Source of the DNA: Pseudomonadota bacterium
GTDB taxonomy: Bacteria > Pseudomonadota > Alphaproteobacteria > Rhizobiales > Methyloligellaceae
Direction of reading: 5' to 3'
Assembly (NCBI GenBank): GCA_022567275.1
Contig: JADFHH010000114.1
Coordinates: forward strand, 1-6,057
DNA length: 6,057 nucleotides
The position numbers and the translations under genes are program-made. Below the pieces are notes generated by a model, which saw only the letters and a program-made list of their open reading frames with translations, had not been told where the DNA came from and ran no database searches. Positions 1 through 6,057 of the stretch are shown one piece after another; positions within the stretch are counted from its first letter, which is position 1; each line of letters starts with the position of its first letter.

Positions 1-357
1 CGGGCTGTGCCCGCCGTTTCAGTGTTCGCCGCCGGGTTGCTGATGGATGTTATGACGGCGGGGCCGCTCGGTTACTGGGCCATCATCTTCCTGCTGACCC
101 ACTCGCTTGCGAACTATTATGAAAAGCGCGCATGGACCGGCCGGTTCGGAAAACTCTGTGCTGCTTTCGCCATGACGGCGTTCACGATCTCCCTGTTTGG
201 CTGGATACTGGCTTCGCTTTATTTCTTCCGGCTCATTGACTGGCGCCCGATGCTGATTGGCGGCGCGGTGGCGATTGCGCTGTTTCCTGTTGTGGTGTGG
301 CCGTTTCGCCAGTCACTCGGGCTTGTGCACCTCCCCATGTTCTCGGGGCGGGACTGA
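1..357 (+). CDS. mreD: Rod shape-determining protein MreD, 5'-truncated by the window edge
   Basis: MreD is a small integral inner-membrane protein of the elongasome, working with MreB, MreC, RodA and PBP2 in side-wall synthesis. The frame is open to base 1 and gives 118 residues before the TGA at 355-357. The family is usually about 160-175 residues, so roughly the first 50 are missing. The visible part has the family hallmark GLLMDVMTAGPLGYWAI near its start (Gly-Leu-Leu-x-Asp followed by Pro-Leu-Gly). Two further hydrophobic segments follow, one centred on FTISLFGWILASLYFF and one on IGGAVAIALFPVVVW. The GTG at base 7 is an internal valine codon and not a likely start. The gene ends 4 bases before the PBP2 start. 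Function is assigned from the motif, the hydrophobic layout and the position directly before mrdA and rodA, because MreD sequences are poorly conserved. Confidence 0.9.
   Translation, partial: RAVPAVSVFAAGLLMDVMTAGPLGYWAIIFLLTHSLANYYEKRAWTGRFGKLCAAFAMTAFTISLFGWILASLYFFRLIDWRPMLIGGAVAIALFPVVVWPFRQSLGLVHLPMFSGRD
345..353 (+). promoter_or_regulatory. Ribosome binding site that supports the GTG start of mrdA
   Basis: The purine-rich stretch GGGGCGGGA lies inside the last codons of mreD, 8 bases before the GTG at 362. The mrdA frame is open much further upstream, to about 257, but those codons lie within mreD and give a non-family N-terminus. This site and the basic, then hydrophobic, start of the protein both favour 362. 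Confidence 0.6.
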
Positions 358-361
358 GCCC

Positions 362-2236
362 GTGTCCTCATCCGAGCACACCAGCCGCAGGAACCGGCGA
401 TTCACCCGCCGCGTGCTGATGCTGGGCGCCGGCCAGCTTGGACTGTTCGGCTTGCTTGGCTGGCGGCTGCACCAGCTTCAGGTGCTCGAAGCGCCGAAAT
501 ACACGCTGCTGTCAGAAGAAAACCGCATCAACATGCAGCTTCTGGCCCCGCCCCGGGGGCTGATATTCGACCGGTTCGGCAAGCCGGTGGCCTCCAATAC
601 GGCCAGCATGCGGGTGTTTATCGTTCCCGAGCTCACAAAGGATATCGATGACTCCCTGCGCCGCCTCGGCGCTATCATCGACATTCCGGAACGTGTGCGC
701 GCCCGCGTGTTGCGTCTGGCGCGGCGGCAAACTCCCTATATTCCCATCGTTGTCGGCCACAATTTGAGCTGGGAGCAATTTTCTCAGGTGAATGTGTTCG
801 CGCCGGGCCTGCCGGGGGTGCAAACAGACATTCTCTCCGTACGCCAATATCACGACGCCAGGGACATGGCGCATATCGTCGGCTATGTGGGCGCCGCGAA
901 CAAGACCGAAATCAATGAAGACCCGGTGACGCGCCTGCCCGGTTTTCGCGTCGGCAAGAGCGGGGTGGAGCTGGGCTTTGAGTCCAGGCTGCGCGGCAAG
1001 GCCGGTGTCGTAAAGCTTGAGGTCGACGCCACGGGACATGCGATCCGCAAGCTGGAGACGGTGCCAAGCCAGCCGGGCCGCGAGCTGGTCCTGACAATCG
1101 ACCAGGAGATTCAGCACCAGGCAATGGAACGGCTGAAAGACTTACGCCGCGCCTCAATTGTGGCGCTCGACGCCCGCACCGGGGAAGTGCTTGTCATGGC
1201 GTCCACCCCCAGCTTCGATCCCAACGACATTATTGACGGATTGAAGATGGACCAATGGGCAACGATGACAGAGGCGAGAGACGATCCGCTCACCAACAAG
1301 GCCATTCGCGGCCAGTACCCCCCCGGCTCGACCTTCAAGATGGTGACGGCGCTCGCGGGGCTGGAGTCAGGTGAGATTACGCCCAGGACAAAGTTTCATT
1401 GCAATGGGGGCTATGCATACTCGAAAGCCTATTTCCGCTGCTGGAAACGGCGGGGCCACCGTACGGTGCAGGTGCGCAAGGCTCTCAAAGAGTCCTGCGA
1501 TGTGTTTTTCTACAATGTGGCCGAGCGCGTCGGCATTATCCGGCTCTCGGCCATGGGCCGCAAACTCGGGCTCGGCCAGGTTTATAATTTCGGCATGCCG
1601 CTGCAAAAACCCGGCGTGATGCCGACACCGGGCTGGAAGCGTGCGGCGCTGGGCAAACCCTGGTATGGCGGCGAGACGATCATTGCCGGGATCGGCCAGG
1701 GCTTCGTGCTGACAACGCCGCTGCAACTGGCGGTTATGACGGCGCGCATCGCGACGGGCCGCGAAATCGTGCCGCGCATCGTGCGTCCTGCAACCCATGA
1801 AGTTGTCGATGAGCCCAAGGTGCTGGATATCGACCCGGCAAATCTGGAACTTGTGCGCGAGGGCATGTGGGCGGTCGTCAATGAGGGCGGCGGCACGGCG
1901 AGGCGCGCGCGTATACCCGTCGCCGGGGTGGAAATGGCCGGAAAAACCGGAACCTCTCAGGTCAATACCGCATCCAGCGGCCGCAAAAGCAGCGAGCTTG
2001 AATGGGAGCAACGCGATCACGCACTGTTTGTCGGTTACGCCCCGGCGGACAATCCGCGCTACGCGGTTGCCGCCATCATTGAACATGGGGGAAGCGGTTC
2101 ACGCGCGGCGGCGCCGGTGGTGCGCGATATCATGACGGCGCTGATCGAACGCGATCCTCTTGCGCGTCCCGCCTATGTCGCGAGCGACGCGGTGCGCAAG
2201 ACGGCCGCGCGCAAGCCGCGCCGGGAAGAGGGCTGA
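362..2236 (+). CDS. mrdA: Penicillin-binding protein 2 (MrdA), elongasome D,D-transpeptidase
   Basis: This class B PBP cross-links new peptidoglycan strands made by RodA during cell elongation. It is anchored in the inner membrane with its catalytic domain in the periplasm. From the GTG start it has 624 residues, normal for the family. Residues 1-17 are rich in Arg, and a single membrane segment follows at about 18-34. The PBP dimerisation (pedestal) domain starts near residue 60 with RGLIFDRFG. The transpeptidase domain carries STFK at 323-326 (nucleophile Ser323), SCD at 378-380 and KTG at 528-530. The motif GQGFVLTTPLQLAV between them is typical of PBP2 and PBP3. Cys347, Cys360, His366 and Cys379 may form a metal site (see findings). 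The tail is basic. It lies 4 bases after mreD and 1 base before rodA. The neighbouring rodA and SCD rather than SxN favour PBP2 over FtsI. Confidence 0.97.
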   Translation: MSSSEHTSRRNRRFTRRVLMLGAGQLGLFGLLGWRLHQLQVLEAPKYTLLSEENRINMQLLAPPRGLIFDRFGKPVASNTASMRVFIVPELTKDIDDSLRRLGAIIDIPERVRARVLRLARRQTPYIPIVVGHNLSWEQFSQVNVFAPGLPGVQTDILSVRQYHDARDMAHIVGYVGAANKTEINEDPVTRLPGFRVGKSGVELGFESRLRGKAGVVKLEVDATGHAIRKLETVPSQPGRELVLTIDQEIQHQAMERLKDLRRASIVALDARTGEVLVMASTPSFDPNDIIDGLKMDQWATMTEARDDPLTNKAIRGQYPPGSTFKMVTALAGLESGEITPRTKFHCNGGYAYSKAYFRCWKRRGHRTVQVRKALKESCDVFFYNVAERVGIIRLSAMGRKLGLGQVYNFGMPLQKPGVMPTPGWKRAALGKPWYGGETIIAGIGQGFVLTTPLQLAVMTARIATGREIVPRIVRPATHEVVDEPKVLDIDPANLELVREGMWAVVNEGGGTARRARIPVAGVEMAGKTGTSQVNTASSGRKSSELEWEQRDHALFVGYAPADNPRYAVAAIIEHGGSGSRAAAPVVRDIMTALIERDPLARPAYVASDAVRKTAARKPRREEG

Positions 2237-2237
2237 C

Positions 2238-3383
2238 ATGTTTACCGGTCCTGTCGCAACGCCAAAGTTGAGCTTTGCCGAGAAGCTGCTGGCCATGAAC
2301 TGGGTGTTCGTGCTGCTGATAACCGCGCTCGCCAGCGTCGGCGCGGCGGCGCTCTATTCGGTGGCCGGCGGTTCGCTCGAACCGTGGGCGGAAAACCATG
2401 TGATCCGCTATTGCCTGGGCCTTGGATTGTTATTCGCGGTGGCGCTCATCGATATCAGGGTGTGGGTGCGCCTGGCCTATCCGGTCTATGTGCTGGCGCT
2501 AGTGCTGCTCATATTGGTCCCGTTTCTGGGTGTTGATTCGAGCGGCGCCCAGCGCTGGCTGAAAGTCGGCGCCATCACTATTCAGCCGGCGGAACTCATG
2601 AAGGTCGCATTGGTTCTCGCTTTGGCGCGCTATTACGAATGGCTTCCCGCCAAACATATCTCGAACCCGCTGGCGCTGATCGTGCCGGTGGCGATGATCG
2701 GCGTTCCCGTCGCGCTGGTGGTGTTGCAGCCTGATCTCGGCACCGCGGTGCTGTTCGCGGCCGTGGGCGGCGGCTTGCTGTTTCTTGCCGGCGCAAGCTG
2801 GATTTATTTTGTGTTTGGCATCACCGGCGTGCTTGTCGCGCTGCCATTCGTGTGGAACTCCCTGCACGGCTATCAAAAAACGCGGGTCATGACCTTCATC
2901 GATCCGGACAAGGATATCCTTGGCGCGGGCTATCATATCCTGCAGTCCAAGATCGCGCTCGGTTCGGGAGGCATCATGGGCAAGGGCTATATGCGGGGCA
3001 CCCAAAGCCAGCTGAACTTCCTGCCCGAAAAGCACACGGATTTCATCTTCACCATGTTCGCCGAGGAGATGGGCTTTGTCGGCTCGATGAGCCTGCTGAC
3101 GCTTTATCTCATTGTGCTCATGGCAATCATTTATATGGCGTTGCGCTGCCACACCCAGTTCGCCCGTCTTGTCGCCGCCGGCGTCGGCATCACCATGTTC
3201 GTCTATGTGTTCATCAATGTGGCGATGGTGATGGGTCTGGTGCCGGTTGTCGGCGTGCCGCTGCCGCTTGTCTCCTATGGCGGCACCTCGATGATCACCC
3301 TGATGTTCGGTTTTGGCCTCGTGCTCAATGCCCATTTGCACCGCAAGACCTGGTTCCAGCGCCATGAGATCAGGATTATCTGA
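2238..3383 (+). CDS. rodA: RodA, SEDS-family peptidoglycan glycosyltransferase
   Basis: RodA polymerises lipid II into glycan strands in the inner membrane as the partner of PBP2. The chosen ATG gives 381 residues. It is preceded by GGGAAGAGGG at 2223-2232, ends 1 base from the mrdA stop (TGACATG), and yields the usual short cytoplasmic N-terminus. Upstream in-frame codons lie within mrdA. About ten hydrophobic segments are visible, matching the SEDS fold. Conserved stretches include QPAELMK with Glu119, LQPDLGTAVLFA, GAGYHILQSKIALGSGG and FLPEKHTDFIF. Asp268 in the last of these matches the catalytic Asp (262 in E. coli numbering, from memory). PLPLVSYGGTSM and the final segment ending in LHRK complete the family pattern. 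FtsW is less likely because of the pairing with mrdA and the close match to RodA through the large extracytoplasmic loop. No key residue appears to be missing. Confidence 0.97.
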   Translation: MFTGPVATPKLSFAEKLLAMNWVFVLLITALASVGAAALYSVAGGSLEPWAENHVIRYCLGLGLLFAVALIDIRVWVRLAYPVYVLALVLLILVPFLGVDSSGAQRWLKVGAITIQPAELMKVALVLALARYYEWLPAKHISNPLALIVPVAMIGVPVALVVLQPDLGTAVLFAAVGGGLLFLAGASWIYFVFGITGVLVALPFVWNSLHGYQKTRVMTFIDPDKDILGAGYHILQSKIALGSGGIMGKGYMRGTQSQLNFLPEKHTDFIFTMFAEEMGFVGSMSLLTLYLIVLMAIIYMALRCHTQFARLVAAGVGITMFVYVFINVAMVMGLVPVVGVPLPLVSYGGTSMITLMFGFGLVLNAHLHRKTWFQRHEIRII

Positions 3384-3469
3384 GCCAGGCTCGAAACTCA
3401 ATCGGTTCCACCGCAGGATGATTGCAGCGATGTCGGCGTGTCTCGCCGGGCGAGCCCCGCACTCGGCGG

Positions 3470-3499
3470 ATGACTTTCACATCCCCTTGAGGATATGCT
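3470..3499 (+). promoter_or_regulatory. Possible weak sigma-70-type promoter for the nitroreductase operon
   Basis: ATGACT at 3470-3475 matches the -35 consensus TTGACA at four positions. TATGCT at 3494-3499 matches the -10 consensus TATAAT at four positions. The spacer is 18 bases, and the predicted start of transcription near 3506 would give a leader of about 33 bases. Such matches are common by chance. The case rests mainly on position, in the only sizeable gap of the window and just before a new functional unit. Confidence 0.22.
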
Positions 3500-3524
3500 C
3501 GCCTGCGCAAAAGTAAAAGCAAGC

Positions 3525-3532
3525 GGAAGGGA
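3525..3532 (+). promoter_or_regulatory. Ribosome binding site of the nitroreductase gene
   Basis: GGAAGGGA ends 6 bases before the ATG at 3539. It decides the start in favour of this ATG over the second Met codon two codons later. Confidence 0.7.
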
Positions 3533-3538
3533 CTTTTC

Positions 3539-4216
3539 ATGCAAATGACAGCCGAGGAGGCGATCACCAGCCGGCGCTCGGTGCGCGCCTTTTTGCCCAC
3601 GCCGGTGGCGCGCGAACTTGTGGAGCAGATCCTTAACGTGGCGGCCCGCGCGCCGAGCGGCACGAACACTCAGCCCTGGAAGGTGCGCGTGGTCTCGGGA
3701 ACGGTGCGTGAAAAACTTTGCCAGTCGGTGCTGCGCGCCCATAATACCGAGGCCGGCAAACACGAATATTCCTACAAATACTATCCCGATACGCTTCCCG
3801 ATACCTATCTCGCCCGCCGCCGAAAAATTGGCTGGGATCTGTACGGCCTGCTCGGCATCAAAAAGGGCGAACGCGACAAAACCCACATCCAGCATGGCCG
3901 CAACTATCTGTTCTTCGATGCGCCGGTGGGCCTGATATTCACCATCGACAAGGCGTTGTCGCAGGGCAGCTGGCTCGACTATGGCATGTTCCTGGAAAAC
4001 ATCATGGTCGCCGCGCGCGGGCTGGGCATCGACACCTGCCCGCAGGCCGCGTGGGTGAAATATCATCGCGTGGTGTGCGATGTGCTGGGTATCCCCGATA
4101 CGCAGGAACTGGTCTGCGGCATGGCGCTGGGCTACGCCGATGAAGCGGCAATCGAAAACACGCTTGAAACGGAACGCGAACCGGTGCCGGGCTTCGCGAC
4201 CTTCGAGGGGTTTTGA
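3539..4216 (+). CDS. FMN-dependent nitroreductase family protein, PnbA/NfnB-like
   Basis: This is probably a cytoplasmic homodimeric flavoprotein that moves electrons from NAD(P)H through FMN to nitroaromatics, quinones or a related physiological acceptor. It has 225 residues, the usual size. The N-terminal FMN-phosphate motif SRRSVRAF spans residues 11-18. APSGTNTQPWKV, at about 38-49, is the second FMN-binding stretch and is characteristic of the nitrobenzoate nitroreductase-like group. GMALGYAD at 194-201 is the conserved C-terminal motif. Residues about 75-125 form a Tyr- and Lys-rich insert that probably covers the active site and sets substrate choice. There is no signal peptide. It follows the 155-base gap and overlaps the GGT gene by 4 bases, so it appears to lead a new operon. 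Family assignment is firm. The true substrate cannot be read from the sequence, and some family members act as reductases or dehydrogenases on non-nitro compounds. Confidence 0.93.
   Translation: MQMTAEEAITSRRSVRAFLPTPVARELVEQILNVAARAPSGTNTQPWKVRVVSGTVREKLCQSVLRAHNTEAGKHEYSYKYYPDTLPDTYLARRRKIGWDLYGLLGIKKGERDKTHIQHGRNYLFFDAPVGLIFTIDKALSQGSWLDYGMFLENIMVAARGLGIDTCPQAAWVKYHRVVCDVLGIPDTQELVCGMALGYADEAAIENTLETEREPVPGFATFEGF
4205..4215 (+). promoter_or_regulatory. Overlapping stop/start (TTGA) with a very close Shine-Dalgarno-like stretch
   Basis: The nitroreductase TGA (4214-4216) shares bases with the TTG start of ggt (4213-4215). GAGGGG at 4205-4210 is only 2 bases from that start, too close for normal initiation. 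This favours re-initiation by ribosomes finishing the nitroreductase, and so tight translational coupling. The mechanism is inferred; the overlap is seen directly. Confidence 0.6.
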
Positions 4217-5961
4217 GCTCCCCTGCCCTTTCCGCCTTGCTCGTGCTGGGCTTCGCCGTACTGGCTCCGCCCGGTGCATCCGCGCAACTCTCAACCGGCC
4301 AGCCCGAAGGGGCTACGGGGTGGCGGGCGAAGCCAACTATTCGGGCGGAAAAACATATGGTTGTGGCGGCGCATCCCCTCGCCGCGCGCGCGGCGCTGGA
4401 CATGTTGCGCATAGGCGGCAGCACGGTCGACGCGGCAATCGCCGCGCAACTGGTGCTCAATCTGGTGGAACCGCAATCGTCGGGCCTTGGGGGGGGCGGC
4501 TTTCTGGTTCACTGGGACGCGAAGGGCAACAAACTTACTACCTATGACGGGCGCGAAACCGCGCCTCAAGCGGCTAGGCCGGACAGATTTCTGCTCAACG
4601 GCCAGCGCATGGATTTCCGCGCGGCCGTGAAAAGCGCCCGTTCGGTGGGCGTCCCGGGGCTGGCGCGGCTGCTGGGGCTGGCCCACGCCAAACATGGAAA
4701 ACTCCCCTGGCGACAACTGTTTCAGCCGGCTATCGAACTTGCCGAGACAGGTTTTCCCGTCGGTGCGCGGCTGCACAAGCTGCTGCGCAGGGCGCGCGAA
4801 AATTCCTTTTCTCCCGAGGCGCGCGCATATTTTTTCGACAAGCAGGGCGCCCCCTGGCCGGTTGGGCACAAACTCAAAAACCCGGACTTCGCCAAAACCC
4901 TTCGCACGCTGGCAAGCCAAGGCGCGGACGCGTTCTATCGCGGCGCGATTGCACAAGCGGTCGTCGCGGCGGCGAACGCGGGACCGCAAAGCCTCGCCGA
5001 TATGACGCTCGATGACCTGGCCAACTATCGCGTCAGGCAACGCGAGCCCATCTGTGCGCCCTATCGAAAATTTCGCGTCTGCGGTATGGGCCCGCCCTCA
5101 TCCGGCGCGCTGACCATCGCCCTTGTTTTGCAATTGCTGGAGCCGTTCGATCTGGGCGCCGATGCGCTCAATCCGGACGCCATCCATCTCATCGCCGAAG
5201 CGGAAAAACTCGCCTATGCGGACCGCGGCCGCTATATGGCGGACACCGATTTCGTGCCCCTGCCAAAGGGTCTGCTGGCGAACTCCTATCTCACTTCCCA
5301 CCGCAAGCTCATAGACGCCAGCACCTCCATGGGGCGCGCCAAACCGGGGCGCCCGCCGGGCGTACCGCGTGGCGCGTTCGGCCGCGATGCGACATTCGAG
5401 AGCTCCGGCACCACGCATATGTCCATCGTCGATAGCGCCGGTAACGCGCTTTCCATGACGACGAGCATCGAGTCCGCCTTCGGTTCGGGGCTGATGGCGG
5501 CGGGTTTTCTGCTCAACAACGAACTGACGGACTTTTCCTTCACTCCCATCGATAGTACGGGACGTCCCGTCGCCAACCGGGTGCAAGGGGGCAAGCGGCC
5601 GCGCTCTTCCATGTCGCCGACGATACTGTTCGATGAGCGGGGCAAATTACATATGGTGCTGGGATCGCCGGGTGGCCCGCGCATCATTCTCTATGTGCTC
5701 AAAGCAATCATCGCCCATCTCGACTGGGGACTGGATGCGCAAGGGGCGGTTTCCCTGTCCGCATTCGGCAGCCGCAACAACGGCCAGTTCGAAATCGAAG
5801 CGGGGCCTTGGGCCGCGCGCCTCACAACCGGTATGCGTGCGCGCGGACACAAGGTGAAGGTCTCTCCCATGACCAGCGGCATCCATGCGATAATCGTTCG
5901 CGGCGGCGCGCTTGAAGGGGCCGCCGACCCCAGGCGCGAAGGCATCGCACTGGGCGACTAG
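4213..5961 (+). CDS. ggt: Periplasmic gamma-glutamyltransferase / glutathione hydrolase precursor
   Basis: GGT cleaves the gamma-glutamyl bond of glutathione and related compounds, releasing glutamate or passing it to an acceptor. It has 582 residues, like E. coli GGT. A Sec-type signal peptide spans 1-24, with a hydrophobic core and ASA before Gln25, but unusually it has no Lys or Arg in its n-region. Self-cleavage before Thr400, the nucleophile in TTHMS, would give a large subunit (25-399) and a small subunit (400-582). Substrate-binding residues are present: Arg114 in DGRETAP, Asp440 in NNELTDFS, Ser465-Ser466 in RPRSSMSP and Gly487-Gly488 in GSPGGPR. The C-terminus carries ADPRREGI. Glu420 and Glu437 replace the Asn and Gln of the E. 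coli enzyme. The start is TTG, overlapping the nitroreductase stop. No ATG, GTG or TTG lies between it and the upstream in-frame stop at 4165. The next in-frame starts, at 4237 and 4243, would damage the signal peptide. Confidence 0.95.
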   Translation: MSSPALSALLVLGFAVLAPPGASAQLSTGQPEGATGWRAKPTIRAEKHMVVAAHPLAARAALDMLRIGGSTVDAAIAAQLVLNLVEPQSSGLGGGGFLVHWDAKGNKLTTYDGRETAPQAARPDRFLLNGQRMDFRAAVKSARSVGVPGLARLLGLAHAKHGKLPWRQLFQPAIELAETGFPVGARLHKLLRRARENSFSPEARAYFFDKQGAPWPVGHKLKNPDFAKTLRTLASQGADAFYRGAIAQAVVAAANAGPQSLADMTLDDLANYRVRQREPICAPYRKFRVCGMGPPSSGALTIALVLQLLEPFDLGADALNPDAIHLIAEAEKLAYADRGRYMADTDFVPLPKGLLANSYLTSHRKLIDASTSMGRAKPGRPPGVPRGAFGRDATFESSGTTHMSIVDSAGNALSMTTSIESAFGSGLMAAGFLLNNELTDFSFTPIDSTGRPVANRVQGGKRPRSSMSPTILFDERGKLHMVLGSPGGPRIILYVLKAIIAHLDWGLDAQGAVSLSAFGSRNNGQFEIEAGPWAARLTTGMRARGHKVKVSPMTSGIHAIIVRGGALEGAADPRREGIALGD

Positions 5962-5973
5962 AGGCGAAGCAAC

Positions 5974-6057
5974 TTGGCAACGAAGAATATCGCAATTCTC
6001 GGCGCCGGTATTTGTGGGCTATGGCAGGCCTACACACTGGCCCGCGCCGGGCACGGC
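5974..6057 (+). CDS. FAD-dependent oxidoreductase (DAO-like), N-terminal fragment cut by the window edge
   Basis: The first 28 residues form a dinucleotide-binding Rossmann start. MATKN leads into a beta strand, IAIL, followed by Gly10-x-Gly12-x-x-Gly15 in GAGICGLW and the helix QAYTLARAGH. This is the FAD ADP-binding motif of the D-amino acid oxidase-like and related flavoprotein groups. The start is TTG. It is the only usable in-frame codon after the ggt stop at 5959-5961, and GAGGCG at 5961-5966 lies 7 bases before it. There is no signal peptide, so the protein should be cytoplasmic. It lies 12 bases after ggt and is probably in the same operon. Substrate and exact subfamily cannot be determined from so short a piece. 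An NAD(P)-binding member of another Rossmann family is possible but less likely. Confidence 0.8.
   Translation, partial: MATKNIAILGAGICGLWQAYTLARAGHG

Larger units (their letters stand above)
3384..3538 (+). other. Intergenic region separating the rod operon from the nitroreductase operon
   Basis: This 155-base stretch holds no gene I can support. Several short inverted repeats are visible: CGGT/ACCG at 3403-3413, CGGCG/CGCCG at 3434-3448, CTCG/CGAG within the palindrome at 3442-3454, CGAG/CTCG at 3451-3465 and GGATG/CATCC at 3468-3484. The middle three share bases, so only one could form at a time. None is followed by a run of T, so an ordinary intrinsic terminator is not evident. The last bases carry the ribosome binding site of the nitroreductase gene. 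Confidence 0.6.

Noticed and set aside
257..361. Longer mrdA start within mreD, giving 35 extra residues
   Set aside because: The extra residues are an out-of-frame reading of mreD, and include Cys- and Arg-rich sequence unlike PBP2 N-termini. The GTG at 362 has a well-placed ribosome binding site and a normal membrane anchor.
51..2140. Repeated string ATGACGGCG at about 52, 172, 1734 and 2132
   Set aside because: Three are Met-Thr-Ala codons in the mreD and mrdA frames, and the fourth also falls in coding sequence. Spacing is irregular and flanks differ, so this is codon bias and not a repeat family.
2499..3401. Long open frame on the - strand across rodA, 300 codons
   Set aside because: It is a shadow of rodA: His-, Asp- and Gln-rich with no family resemblance, as expected from the reverse complement of a membrane-protein gene in GC-rich DNA.
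3442..3454. Intrinsic terminator after rodA at the palindrome CTCGCCGGGCGAG
   Set aside because: The usable stem is only about four pairs with a five-base loop, and no T-run follows, so it does not meet the pattern of an intrinsic terminator.
3418..3516. Small open frame of 32 codons in the rodA-nitroreductase gap, starting at ATG 3418
   Set aside because: It has no properly spaced ribosome binding site, its composition is unremarkable with no recognisable motif, and its frame is open upstream into rodA as a chance frame. Too weak to annotate.
4205..4216. Programmed -1 frameshift joining the nitroreductase to GGT at GGGGTTTTGA
   Set aside because: The bases do not form a proper slippery heptamer in the nitroreductase frame, since the A-site codon would re-pair badly. 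A fusion would also bury the GGT signal peptide inside the protein. Re-initiation at the overlapping TTG explains the layout better.
3398..4294. Long - strand open frame across the nitroreductase gene, 298 codons
   Set aside because: It is antisense to a clear nitroreductase and runs across the intergenic gap and both neighbours, with no recognisable domain.

Overview
This window is GC-rich, densely packed and all on the + strand. The gene order mreD-mrdA-rodA and the protein sequences suggest an alphaproteobacterial chromosome, but the species cannot be named from this. Codons end mostly in G or C throughout, and no transposase, integrase, tRNA, rRNA or CRISPR-like repeat is visible.

Left half (1-3383): the end of a rod-shape (elongasome) operon. 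It contains the C-terminal two thirds of MreD, complete PBP2 (MrdA, transpeptidase) and complete RodA (SEDS glycosyltransferase). The genes are separated by 4 and 1 bases, so they are almost certainly cotranscribed and translationally linked. MreB and MreC probably lie upstream, outside the window. Together these inner-membrane proteins polymerise and cross-link side-wall peptidoglycan. PBP2 has the full catalytic triad of motifs. It also has a Cys/Cys/His/Cys set whose spacing fits a zinc site described in another PBP2.

Middle (3384-3538): a 155-base gap with several short, mutually exclusive hairpins, no convincing terminator, and one weak promoter candidate. It marks the break between the rod operon and a second, functionally different unit.

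Right half (3539-6057): an FMN nitroreductase of the PnbA-like group, a periplasmic gamma-glutamyltransferase (GGT) that starts at TTG inside the nitroreductase stop codon, and the first 28 residues of an FAD-dependent oxidoreductase that also starts at TTG. These three look like one operon of redox and gamma-glutamyl metabolism. Their shared substrate is unknown. I see no clearly new system here. The points most worth following up are the putative metal site in PBP2, the nitroreductase-GGT-FAD oxidoreductase cassette, and its start-codon arrangement.
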